Shown here in pieces: positions 1-9,860 of a stretch of 64,000 bases of DNA. This DNA is from JALYZC01 sp963725645 (lineage in GTDB: Bacteria; Actinomycetota; Thermoleophilia; Solirubrobacterales; Solirubrobacteraceae). Position 1 is the stretch's first letter. The number at the start of each line of letters is the position of its first letter. The notes under the pieces are model-generated. The model was not told where the DNA came from. It saw nothing but the letters and a program-made list of their open reading frames with translations, and did not search any database. Both the position numbers and the translations under genes were made by a program. The stretch lies in the NCBI GenBank assembly GCA_963725645.1, contig CAVRZD010000002.1:434001-498000 (forward strand), given 5' to 3'.

Positions 1-1
1 C

Positions 2-325
2 GTCGAGGTCGAGGTCCCGATCACGATCCCCGAGGCGATCCGCGGGGCGACCGTGGAGGTCCCGACCCTGTCCGGGTCGAAGAAGCTGCGCGTGCCCGCC
101 GGGACCAAGCACGGGACGGTGCAGCGTCTGCGTGGCGAGGGCCCGCCGCGCCTGAGCGGCAAGGGCCGCGGCGACATCCACTACCGCTTCGTGATCGACG
201 TGCCCGCGTCGCTGTCGAAGGAGCAGGAGCAGGCGGTCGACGAGCTCTCGAAGGTCTTCAACGGCGATCCGCGCGCGAAGCTGTTCCCCGCGGGCGCCGG
301 CGCGCGGGCGGGCGCGGGAGACTGA
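2..325 (+). CDS. dnaJ: Chaperone protein DnaJ, C-terminal part (gene runs off the left edge)
   Basis: Hsp40 co-chaperone that stimulates the DnaK ATPase and hands over unfolded clients. The window opens inside the gene, so only about 107 codons are present; the J domain, Gly/Phe region and zinc centre would lie upstream. The visible part is the last client-binding beta-domain, with the segments ITIPEAIRGATVEVP, LRVPAGTKHGT and GRGDIHYRFVIDVP, followed by the short C-terminal dimerisation segment. The stop lies three bases before the hspR start, so the two genes are almost certainly co-transcribed, as in the dnaK-grpE-dnaJ-hspR operons of Actinobacteria. CbpA is a less likely alternative because of the hspR neighbour. 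Confidence 0.85.
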   Translation, partial: VEVEVPITIPEAIRGATVEVPTLSGSKKLRVPAGTKHGTVQRLRGEGPPRLSGKGRGDIHYRFVIDVPASLSKEQEQAVDELSKVFNGDPRAKLFPAGAGARAGAGD

Positions 326-328
326 TCG

Positions 329-823
329 ATGGCGACCCGGCGCGTCCGCACGACCCGCACCGAGACCCGCGTCTCGGTCGAGGGCGACCGCGGCGTCTTC
401 ATGATCTCGGTCGCCGCCGAGCTGGCCGACATGCACCCGCAGACGCTGCGCATGTACGAGGCACGGGGGCTGATCGAGCCGAAGCGGTCCCCGAAGGGCA
501 CCCGCCTGTACTCCCACACCGACGTCGAGCGGCTGCATCGCATCCAGGAGATGACCGCCGAGCTGGGGATGAACCTCGCCGGCGTCGAGCGCGTGTTCGA
601 ACTGGAAAGCCAGATCGAGCGCATGACGGAGCGGATGGAGGCGCTGGAGCGCCGCGCCGAGCAGATCGAGGCCGAGATGGCCGCGGAGGTGGAGCGCGTG
701 CGCCGCGAATTCCGCGCCGAGATCGTGCCCTACCGTCCGCCCGAGGAGGCGCTCATCCCCGCGAAGGACCTTCGGCGTCTGCGCATTCCGGTGCGCCACC
801 GCCGCGGCGGCCGCACGGCCTGA
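329..823 (+). CDS. hspR: HspR, MerR-family heat-shock repressor
   Basis: Repressor of the dnaK operon and clpB in Actinobacteria; known family members need DnaK as co-repressor. The 164-residue protein has a MerR-type winged helix-turn-helix at about residues 25-95 (ISVAAELADMHPQTLRMYEA, then GLIEPKRSPKGTRLYSHTDV), followed by a long charged coiled coil at about 100-135 that would mediate dimerisation. The ATG at 329 follows the dnaJ stop by three bases; an internal in-frame ATG at 401 begins exactly at the DNA-binding domain and is a possible alternative. A fitting operator is visible upstream of clpB at 3122-3144. Assignment rests on the domain plus dnaJ and clpB context. Confidence 0.9.
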   Translation: MATRRVRTTRTETRVSVEGDRGVFMISVAAELADMHPQTLRMYEARGLIEPKRSPKGTRLYSHTDVERLHRIQEMTAELGMNLAGVERVFELESQIERMTERMEALERRAEQIEAEMAAEVERVRREFRAEIVPYRPPEEALIPAKDLRRLRIPVRHRRGGRTA

Positions 824-891
824 GCCGCACAGACGTCCGAATCGCCTCGCGTCGGACACCGGAGGCGTAGAGTTGGGGAACGGCGGCGAAC

Positions 892-2544
892 GTGGAACGG
901 CGCGGCTCAGACGGCGACGGGTCTGGCCGCCTTCTGCGGACCTCTCTGCGAGGCCGCGAAGGCGTTCTCTATGCGTTCCAGATCGCGGGCGTCGCCGCCG
1001 CCTACACGGTGGCGGGCAAGCTCGGCCTGGACCTGGCCCACGAGACCCGGAGCGTCACCGCGATCTGGGCGCCGACCGGGATCGCGCTGGCCGCGCTCCT
1101 CCTCGGCGGATACCGGCTCTGGCCAGGCGTCGCGCTCGGCGCGTTGCTTACCAACCTCGGCACCGGCGTCCCGATCGTGACGGTGCTCGGGATCACGTGC
1201 GGCAACACGCTCGAGGCGCTGGTCGGGGCGTACCTGCTGCGCCGGGTCGCGGGCTTCCGGCCCAGCCTGCGACGCGTGCGGGACGTGCTGTGGCTGATCG
1301 TCCTCGGCGCTGTCGTCAGCACGACGGTCAGCGCGACGATCGGGGTCGCCAGCCTGCTGATCGGCGACGAGCTCGCGTTCGACCACGTCCCGTCGGTGTG
1401 GCGCACCTGGTGGCTCGGGGACATGGGCGGCGACCTGATCGTCGCTCCGGTGCTGCTGATCGCCGCGACGCACTGGCCCTTCAACCGCGCGCCGGGCCGC
1501 GCGCCGGAGGCACTTGCGCTGGCGGTGGCGCTGGCCGCCGTGAGCGTCCTGGTGTTCTCGCAGGACACGAACCTCGTCTACGTCGTCTTTCCCCTCCTGA
1601 TCTGGGCGGCACTGCGCTTCTGGCAGCCGGGGGCCGCCGCCGGCAGCCTCCTCGTCGCGGCCGTCGCCGTCGCGTTCACCGCGAACGGCGAGGGTCCGTT
1701 CACCGCCAGCGGGCCGGACGAGCGCCTGCTTCTGGCGCAGACCTTCGTGGCCGTGGCCGGGATGAGCGCGCTGCTGCTGGCCGCGCTGACCAGCGAGCGG
1801 GCCCGGGCCGAGCAAGCCATGCGGGAGATCGCCGTGACGTTGCAGGAGAGCCTGCTGCCCCGGCACCTGCCGGTCGTTCCGCGGATGCAGTCGGCGGCCT
1901 ACTTCCGGCCCGCGGGCGAGGGCCAGCGCGTCGGCGGCGACTTCTACGACCTGTTCGAGACGGGCGACGGGAGCTGGGCGCTCGCCGTCGGCGACGTCGT
2001 CGGCAAGGGACCGCGCGCGGCCGCGCTCACGGCGCTCGCCCGCTACACGCTGCGCGCCGAGTCGGTACGGGAGCACCGCCCCAGCCGAATCCTGGCGTCG
2101 CTCAACCAGGCGGTGCGCCGCGAGCACGCGCCCGATGCCATCTGCACGGCGCTGTACGCGACCGTCGACGTCAATGGATCGGCCGCGAAGGTGACCTTGT
2201 CCAGCGGCGGCCACCCGCTGCCGCTGATCCTCCGCGGCGACGGCAGCGTCGAGCAGCTCGGCGAGCCGGGCACGCTGCTGGGCATCGCCGCACGACCGCT
2301 GCTCGCCGACCACACCGGCGAGCTCCGCGCCGGCGAGAGCGTGCTCTTCTACACCGACGGCCTGCTCGACGCCTACGCGCCCGAGCGGGTTGCCCACGCC
2401 TCCGACCTCGTGTCGATCCTGCGGTCGTGCGCCGGGCGTCCGCCGTCGGAGATCATCGCCGAGATCGAGCAGTCCCTCCTCCGCAACGGGGAGGCCGAGC
2501 CGCGCGACGACGTGGCGATCGTGGTGCTCCAGGTCGCTCGCTGA
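892..2544 (+). CDS. MASE1-type membrane sensor fused to a SpoIIE/PP2C serine phosphatase
   Basis: Predicted membrane protein phosphatase of 550 residues, probably acting in a partner-switching (anti-sigma antagonist) pathway. Residues about 25-300 form eight or so hydrophobic segments resembling the MASE1 sensor (WAPTGIALAALLLGGYRLWP). A short linker with TLQESLLPRHLP is the typical junction to SpoIIE domains. The catalytic domain (about 330-548) keeps the metal-binding acidic motifs GGDFYDLF, AVGDVVGKG, FYTDGLLDA and DDVAIVVL, so it should be active. The GTG at 892 is the first usable in-frame start and has no strong ribosome site, so the start is uncertain. No anti-sigma factor or STAS antagonist gene is adjacent, so the target is unknown. 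Confidence 0.85.
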   Translation: MERRGSDGDGSGRLLRTSLRGREGVLYAFQIAGVAAAYTVAGKLGLDLAHETRSVTAIWAPTGIALAALLLGGYRLWPGVALGALLTNLGTGVPIVTVLGITCGNTLEALVGAYLLRRVAGFRPSLRRVRDVLWLIVLGAVVSTTVSATIGVASLLIGDELAFDHVPSVWRTWWLGDMGGDLIVAPVLLIAATHWPFNRAPGRAPEALALAVALAAVSVLVFSQDTNLVYVVFPLLIWAALRFWQPGAAAGSLLVAAVAVAFTANGEGPFTASGPDERLLLAQTFVAVAGMSALLLAALTSERARAEQAMREIAVTLQESLLPRHLPVVPRMQSAAYFRPAGEGQRVGGDFYDLFETGDGSWALAVGDVVGKGPRAAALTALARYTLRAESVREHRPSRILASLNQAVRREHAPDAICTALYATVDVNGSAAKVTLSSGGHPLPLILRGDGSVEQLGEPGTLLGIAARPLLADHTGELRAGESVLFYTDGLLDAYAPERVAHASDLVSILRSCAGRPPSEIIAEIEQSLLRNGEAEPRDDVAIVVLQVAR

Positions 2545-2556
2545 TCCCGCTGTCGG

Positions 2557-3015
2557 CTACGGGTGGTGCGCCGACCAGGTCAGGCTTCCGCTGCGGCAGT
2601 AGACCTCGTCGTCATCGTCGAACGTGACGTCATTGACCGTGCCGCTGGCGGACCCGGTGCGGCGGCCGCCCGTCAGGTGCCCGGTCCACTTCAGCGGCTC
2701 CAATCGCGGGCCGAGCCTGACGGCGAAGTTGGCCCCGGCGCTGACCCTCAGGTAGCCGCGCGAGAAGTTGTAATTCGGGGTGTCGAAGTTCGTGGGCGAG
2801 CCGCAGAAGTCATTGATCCGCAACTTGAAATGGCGGATCACCCTGATCGTCCTGAAGTGGCGGCCGGCACGGATCAGCTGCGTTCCGGCGTCGAAGGAGA
2901 GCGGTAGGCCCTGGGAGGTCTGGCCGGTGTAGTGCCCGAGCGGATAGGCGGAGGCCGAGGGCACGATGAGCGCGAAGCTGACGGCTGTCGCGAGGACGAG
3001 AGGCTTCATGACCAT
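2557..3015 (-). CDS. Small secreted protein of unknown function
   Basis: Not recognised. The protein of about 152 residues begins with a clear Sec signal peptide (MKPLVLATAVSFALIVPSASA, cleavage after ASA), followed by a beta-rich, Gly/Ser/Thr-containing secreted domain with two cysteines (NDFCGSP and VYCRSG) that could pair. An acidic DDDDE run lies near the C-terminus. Starts at 3015 or 3009 both follow a purine-rich GGGAAAGGG site. The gene is convergent with the phosphatase (12-base gap) and divergent from clpB, from whose promoter it is separated by about 80 bases. Confidence 0.7.
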   Translation of the reverse strand: MVMKPLVLATAVSFALIVPSASAYPLGHYTGQTSQGLPLSFDAGTQLIRAGRHFRTIRVIRHFKLRINDFCGSPTNFDTPNYNFSRGYLRVSAGANFAVRLGPRLEPLKWTGHLTGGRRTGSASGTVNDVTFDDDDEVYCRSGSLTWSAHHP

Positions 3016-3094
3016 CCCTTTCCCGAGATCGTTCGGGCGAGCGTAGTCCCGCCGAGCCGGCGGCGCGCCGGGGGAGGCACCCCAGGATTTGGCC

Positions 3095-3123
3095 TTGCGG
3101 CCTTCGCCGGACCCTGTCATAAT
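3095..3123 (+). promoter_or_regulatory. Predicted sigma-A type promoter of clpB
   Basis: TTGCGG at 3095-3100 and CATAAT at 3118-3123 are separated by exactly 17 bases, a good match to the -35/-10 consensus TTGACA/TATAAT. The -10 overlaps the left arm of an HspR-like inverted repeat, which suits repression of this promoter. The ribosome site GGGAGG and the TTG start of clpB follow within 45 bases. Confidence 0.6.
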
Positions 3124-3144
3124 CTAAGTCATTCCGACTGAGAT
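3122..3144 (+). promoter_or_regulatory. HAIR-like operator (putative HspR binding site)
   Basis: Inverted repeat ATCTAAGT-N7-ACTGAGAT, 8-base arms with one mismatch and a 7-base spacer. The known HspR-associated inverted repeat is CTTGAGT-N7-ACTCAAG; the spacer length and the inner AGT/ACT bases agree, while outer arm bases differ. It sits across the -10 region and likely start point of clpB, the classic HspR target, and HspR is encoded 2.3 kb upstream. Binding by HspR is inferred. Confidence 0.6.
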
Positions 3145-3166
3145 TTATGCCTAGGGAGGTCGCAAT

Positions 3167-5713
<2,547 letters not shown>

Positions 5714-5717
5714 CCGC

Positions 5718-6404
5718 TCAACGGCGGCGGAAGACCACCCGCACGGTGAACCCGATCACGACCTGCGCGACCTCGCGCCGCTTGTAGGTCGGGTTCGTGT
5801 CGAGGTACACCCGCCACGACCCCAGCTCGCTGCGGTAGGGCAGCAGCCTGATCTTGCCGGTCCGCAGCGAGCCGCAGACGCCGCTGAGCGAGCCGAGGGC
5901 CCGGTTCGCCTTCAGCCGGCCGTTCGGCCGGATGTAGTGGGCGTACACGGTGCCATGGGGGTTGCGGTGCAGGAAGTCCAGGACGGCGCCGAGGCCCTGC
6001 GCGAGGATGTGCGCCCTCAGCGTCTCGGGACGACCGGTGGAGGGCGTGAAGTCGCCGAGGACCTTGGTCACATTGACCGTCACCGCCTTGGTGTTGGTCC
6101 CGTCGCTCGCCGACAGCGTGAAGCGCTGCTGGCGAAACCGCAGGCTCGGAGCGGTGAAGAAGCCCGCGAACGTCCCGTCGGATCGGACGTTGCCGCTCAG
6201 CGTCCGTCCGCCGAAACGCACCTGTACCGGGGCGTTGGGCGTGAAGCCCGCGCCGGTGAAGTTGACCCGCTGCCCCGTCGACGTCGTCCTGAAGTAGCAG
6301 GGATGGTCGACGGTGAGCGTGGCCGCGTCGGCGGCCGCCGCGCCGCCCAGCGCCGTGACGGCGGCGACGGACAACGCGATGACGAGACGGCGGGTGCGGG
6401 GCAT
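5718..6404 (-). CDS. Secreted beta-sandwich protein, paralog 1 of a tandem trio
   Basis: Function unknown. A protein of 228 residues with a signal peptide (hydrophobic core ALSVAAVTALGGAAAADA) and a beta-rich exported part. The first half resembles an IPT/TIG-like or Ig-like domain (VNFTGAGFTPNAPVQVRFGG); the second half contains a paired-strand region (HGTVYAHYIRPNG) and a conserved GVCGSLRTGKIRLLPY segment. The same order of elements recurs in the next two genes, showing a tandem family. Two cysteines, one near the N-terminus (HPCYF) and one in the C-terminal part (GVCGSL), are shared across the trio and could form a disulfide. It is convergent with clpB with a 4-base gap. Confidence 0.75.
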   Translation of the reverse strand: MPRTRRLVIALSVAAVTALGGAAAADAATLTVDHPCYFRTTSTGQRVNFTGAGFTPNAPVQVRFGGRTLSGNVRSDGTFAGFFTAPSLRFRQQRFTLSASDGTNTKAVTVNVTKVLGDFTPSTGRPETLRAHILAQGLGAVLDFLHRNPHGTVYAHYIRPNGRLKANRALGSLSGVCGSLRTGKIRLLPYRSELGSWRVYLDTNPTYKRREVAQVVIGFTVRVVFRRR

Positions 6405-6482
6405 GCGGCTCCTCCGGTTGGCTGGTCCCTGCCGCGCCCAGGTTAGCGGTCCACTCAGGCGCGAGCCCGGCCGCGTCCGATG

Positions 6483-7136
6483 TCAGGTGAACGTGTAGGG
6501 GACCAGCGCCTGGAACGAGAAGTTCGGGCGGTAGCTGGCCGAGTAGCGGGCGCTGTTGTCGAAGATCAGGGTGTACGAGCCCGGCTTGACCGGCCGGAAC
6601 AGGAACATCCTGACCTTCTTCTTCAACGACCCGCATGGGCCGGACAGGGCGCCGATCCGCCTGGTGCGCAGGTGGCGGGTTCCCTGGAGGTAGTGGACGT
6701 ACAGCGACCGGCTGTAGGTGAAGCCGAGCGCCCTGTAGGTGACGAAGCCGGGCGTGATGAGGGGCGGGGTCACGCCGATGTTGGTGTGCACGACCTTGAA
6801 CGACGTCCGCGCGGCGATCGACGAGGCGGAGGGCCCGGCGCCGAGCCCGTACGTGCGCACCGACGTGGCCCGGCGGAACGGCGCCGGCGCCGAGAACTTC
6901 CCGGCGATCGAGCCGCCGCCGTCGGCCTTGACGGTGCCGAGCGCCGTGCCGCCGAGGACGATCGTCTGCGTCTGGTTGGGCTGGTAGCCGCCGCCGGCGA
7001 AGCGGACCTCCTGATTGCGCGTGTAGCACCCGCGATTCAGCCGCAGCGTGGCGGCCGAGGCGGTGGCGGGGACGGCGGCGAGCACGAGCAGCGCCGCGCC
7101 GGCCAGGCGGGCTGGGAATGGGGTCACGCGCCTCAA
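6483..7136 (-). CDS. Secreted beta-sandwich protein, paralog 2 of a tandem trio
   Basis: Function unknown; 217 residues, signal peptide with core LAGAALLVLAAVPATASA. It shares with its neighbours the pattern GCYTRNQEVRFAGGGYQPN (early cysteine and Ig-like strand), a central LYVHYLQGTRHLRTRRIG segment, a GPCGSLKKKVRMF segment with the second cysteine, and a C-terminal VKPGSYTLIFDNSARY strand pair. Same strand as paralogs 1 and 3 with gaps of about 80 and 20 bases, so the three are probably one transcript. Likely surface or extracellular; ligand unknown. Confidence 0.75.
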   Translation of the reverse strand: MRRVTPFPARLAGAALLVLAAVPATASAATLRLNRGCYTRNQEVRFAGGGYQPNQTQTIVLGGTALGTVKADGGGSIAGKFSAPAPFRRATSVRTYGLGAGPSASSIAARTSFKVVHTNIGVTPPLITPGFVTYRALGFTYSRSLYVHYLQGTRHLRTRRIGALSGPCGSLKKKVRMFLFRPVKPGSYTLIFDNSARYSASYRPNFSFQALVPYTFT

Positions 7137-7156
7137 GGTAGCGAAGCCGGGCGCGC

Positions 7157-7792
7157 TCAGCGTCGCACGGGAACCACGAGCGGGTAGCGCGGCACGGCGG
7201 CGGCGGAGTAGCGGCGTCGCAGGTCGAACTGCAGGCGCCAGCTGCCCACGCGCGCGGGAAACGGGAAGATCCGTCGGGAGCCGGTCGTGAGGTGCCCGCA
7301 GGCGCCGCGGGTGCGGCCGAGCGTGGCGGTCCTCCGCACGACTCCGCCGGGGTCGACCCAGTGCAGGTAGGCGGTCCCGGGGCCGAAGCCGAGCAGCCGG
7401 AAGTGCACCCGCAGCGTGCGAGGGTCGCCGGTCTGCGGCGAGAAGGATGCGTTGAACCGGGTGACGAGGAAGGTGAGCGAGGTCGACGCGGAGCCGTCGG
7501 TCACGCCGACGATGATCGAGCGCTCACCGCCGCGGCCCGCGCCGGGCGCCCGGAAGCGATCGCGCAGCCGGCCGTTGCCGCTCACGGTGCCCGTGTGCAG
7601 GGGGCGGCCGTCGAGGGTGCTCTGGAAGGCCGAGCCCGCCGCGAAGCCGGTCCCGCGCACGTCGATCGTGTCGGCGCCGGACTCGAAGCAGCGGCCGTCG
7701 ATCGAGATGGCCGCTCGCGCCCGCGCTGCCGCTGGCGCCCCCATGGCCACCAGCGCGCACCCGGCGCATCCGGCGGCGATCAGCCTCCTCAT
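7157..7792 (-). CDS. Secreted beta-sandwich protein, paralog 3 of a tandem trio
   Basis: Function unknown; 211 residues from the ATG at 7792. The hydrophobic leader (LIAAGCAGCALVAMGAPAAA) includes cysteines but no clear lipobox, so a Sec signal is assumed. The mature part repeats the family order: DGRCFESGADTIDVRGTGF, a TAYLHWVDPGGVVRRTATLG strand pair, GACGHLTTGSRRIFPFP with the second cysteine, and VGSWRLQFDLRRRYS. First gene of the minus-strand trio; it diverges from the GYD-domain/purine operon, leaving 66 bases for both promoters. Confidence 0.75.
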   Translation of the reverse strand: MRRLIAAGCAGCALVAMGAPAAARARAAISIDGRCFESGADTIDVRGTGFAAGSAFQSTLDGRPLHTGTVSGNGRLRDRFRAPGAGRGGERSIIVGVTDGSASTSLTFLVTRFNASFSPQTGDPRTLRVHFRLLGFGPGTAYLHWVDPGGVVRRTATLGRTRGACGHLTTGSRRIFPFPARVGSWRLQFDLRRRYSAAAVPRYPLVVPVRR

Positions 7793-7858
7793 CCCACCCA
7801 AGCCTGCCAGATCGGGTAGAAACACCCTGGGGACGACCTCGACCGATCGGAGGCCTCG

Positions 7859-8140
7859 ATGCCGACGTACATCATGCTCACCACCCTCACCCCCGAGGGC
7901 GTCCAGACCGTGAAGAACAACCCGCAGCGCATCAAGGAGGTCAGCAAGGAGATCGAGCAGCTCGGCGCGACCGTCAAGGCGCAATGGGCCACGCTCGGGC
8001 ACTTCGACTTCGTCAACGTCGTGGAGGCTCCCGACGAGGCCACGATCGCGAAGGTCTCGATGGAGCTGGGCTCGCGCGGAACCGCCAAGTACGAGACGCT
8101 GGTCGCGATCCCGATCGACGACTTCATCTCCTCGGTTTGA
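7859..8140 (+). CDS. GYD-domain protein
   Basis: Small (93 residues) predicted dimeric alpha/beta-barrel (ferredoxin-like) protein of the GYD family; no defined biochemical role. Recognisable family features are the opening MPTYIMLTTLTPEG, the central KAQWATLGHFDFVNVVEAPD and the closing strand YETLVAIPIDDF. ATG at 7859 is preceded by CGGAGG five bases upstream. The stop codon overlaps the TTG start of purD (TTGA), so translation of the two is coupled and this gene heads the purine operon. Such genes do occur beside purine genes in Actinobacteria, but a role in purine synthesis is only inferred. Confidence 0.85.
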   Translation: MPTYIMLTTLTPEGVQTVKNNPQRIKEVSKEIEQLGATVKAQWATLGHFDFVNVVEAPDEATIAKVSMELGSRGTAKYETLVAIPIDDFISSV

Positions 8141-9399
8141 GGGTCCTCGTCGTCGGCGGCGGTGGCCGCGAGCACGCCCTGGTGCGCGCCTTCGCCCGCT
8201 CGCCCCAGCGGCCGGAGCTGCTGTGTGCGCCCGGCAACGCCGGGATCGCGGCCGACGCGCAGCTGCTGGACGCCGGCGCCGGCGACGTGCCCGCCCTCGT
8301 CGCCGTCGCGCGCGACGAGGGCGTGGACCTCGTCGTCGTCGGGCCCGAGGTCCCACTGGTGGCCGGGGTCGCCGATGCGCTGCGCGAGGCCGGGATCGGC
8401 TGCTTCGGGCCGAGCGCCGCCGCCGCCCGGCTGGAGGGCTCGAAGGCCTTCGCGAAGGAGGTCATGGCCGCGGCCGGTGTCCCGACCGCGCCCGCGCGGC
8501 GGGTCGAGTCGGTGCACGACGGGCTCGCCGCCGTGACCGGCTACCCGGCCGTGCTCAAGGCCGACGGGCTGGCCGCGGGCAAGGGCGTCGTCATCGCCGA
8601 AAACGAGGACGAGGCGCGCGGCGCGCTCGAGGGCATGCTCGTGGAGCGGCGCTTCGGCGAGACCAGCGTCCTGGTCGAGGAGTTCCTCGAGGGCGAGGAG
8701 CTGTCCCTCCTCGCACTCTGCGACGGCGAGCGCGCGGTGCCGATGGCACCGGCGCAGGACTACAAGCGCATCCTCGACGGCGACCACGGACCGAACACCG
8801 GCGGTATGGGCTCCTACTCGCCCGTGCCGGGAGTCGACGACGACCTCGTCGCCGAGATCGTGGCGGAGGTCCACCAACCGGTGGTCGAGTTGATGGCCGC
8901 GCGCGGGACGCCATTCCACGGCGTCCTCTACGCGGGCCTGATGCTCACGGATGCCGGCCCACGAGTGCTCGAGTTCAACGTCCGCTTCGGTGACCCCGAG
9001 ACGCAGGCGGTGCTGCCGCGCCTGCGCAGCGACCTGCTCGAGCTGCTGCTCGCCGCGACCGCTCCGGGCGGCCTGGCGAGCGCCGCATTGAACTGGGACG
9101 AGCGCTGGGCGGTGACCGTCGTGCTGGCGAGCGCCGGCTACCCGGCGTCGTCGTCGAAGGGCGACGTCATCACGGGCCTCGATGCGGTCGCGCCGAACGT
9201 CGAGGTGACCCACGCGGGCACCGCACGGGCCGGCGACGACCTGGTGACCGCGGGCGGCCGCGTGCTCAACGTGACCGCCCTGGGCGATGACCCCGGCGTC
9301 GCCCGGGACGCCGCGTATGCTGCCGCCGACGTGATCGCGTTCGAGGGGAAGCAGCTGCGGCGCGACATCGCCCAGCGCGCCGTGGAGCGCGTGGCATGA
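8137..9399 (+). CDS. purD: Phosphoribosylamine-glycine ligase (GAR synthetase) PurD
   Basis: Second step of de novo purine synthesis: phosphoribosylamine + glycine + ATP to GAR. 420 residues, usual length. The N-terminal fold begins LRVLVVGGGGREHAL; the ATP-grasp part shows VLKADGLAAGKGVV, EEFLEGEELSLLA and the signature HGPNTGGMGSYSP, with the metal-binding VLEFNVRFGDPETQ. The start is TTG at 8137, overlapping the stop of the GYD gene; no ATG or GTG fits the conserved N-terminus. The 3' end overlaps purE by four bases (ATGA). Confidence 0.97.
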   Translation: MRVLVVGGGGREHALVRAFARSPQRPELLCAPGNAGIAADAQLLDAGAGDVPALVAVARDEGVDLVVVGPEVPLVAGVADALREAGIGCFGPSAAAARLEGSKAFAKEVMAAAGVPTAPARRVESVHDGLAAVTGYPAVLKADGLAAGKGVVIAENEDEARGALEGMLVERRFGETSVLVEEFLEGEELSLLALCDGERAVPMAPAQDYKRILDGDHGPNTGGMGSYSPVPGVDDDLVAEIVAEVHQPVVELMAARGTPFHGVLYAGLMLTDAGPRVLEFNVRFGDPETQAVLPRLRSDLLELLLAATAPGGLASAALNWDERWAVTVVLASAGYPASSSKGDVITGLDAVAPNVEVTHAGTARAGDDLVTAGGRVLNVTALGDDPGVARDAAYAAADVIAFEGKQLRRDIAQRAVERVA

Positions 9400-9860
9400 C
9401 CGAGCGGCCGGACACGATGACCGAGGTCGAGGCCGAGCTCGAGGGCATCGAGGTCGACGCGCCGCGCGTCGGCATCGTCATGGGCTCCAAGAGCGACATG
9501 CCGGAGATGGAGAAGGCGGCGCAGGAGCTCGAGGAGCGCGGCATCCGCTACGAGGTCCGCGTGATGTCGGCTCACCGCGACCCCGAGGTCGTGACCGACT
9601 ACGCCAGGAACGCGCACATGCGCGGCCTGAAGGTCATCATCGCCGGCGCCGGACTGTCGGCCGCGCTGCCCGGCGTGTGCGCGGCCCACACCGACCTGCC
9701 GGTCATCGGCGTCCCGCTGACGTCGCGCAACTCGGTCGCCGGCGGGCTCGATGCGGTGCTGGCGATCGCCCAGATGCCGCCGGGCGTGCCGGTCGCCTGC
9801 GTCGGGGTCAACGCGGCGAAGAACGCGGCGGTCCTCGCGGCGCGGATAATCAATTCGTGA
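9396..9860 (+). CDS. purE: N5-carboxyaminoimidazole ribonucleotide mutase PurE
   Basis: Converts N5-CAIR to CAIR in the purine pathway. 154 residues with the class I motifs GIVMGSKSDMPEM, VMSAHRDPE and the GAGLSAALPGVCAAHT loop. About 20 extra residues precede the core; an alternative in-frame ATG at 9417 would shorten this. Class I PurE normally needs PurK to make N5-CAIR, yet no purK is present in the window, so it must lie elsewhere or a different route is used. ATGA overlap with purD upstream and GTGA overlap with purB downstream. Confidence 0.96.
   Translation: MTERPDTMTEVEAELEGIEVDAPRVGIVMGSKSDMPEMEKAAQELEERGIRYEVRVMSAHRDPEVVTDYARNAHMRGLKVIIAGAGLSAALPGVCAAHTDLPVIGVPLTSRNSVAGGLDAVLAIAQMPPGVPVACVGVNAAKNAAVLAARIINS

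Noticed and set aside
7793..7858. Purine riboswitch before the purine operon
   Set aside because: The 66-base divergent gap is too short, and no purine or ZTP aptamer pattern is visible.
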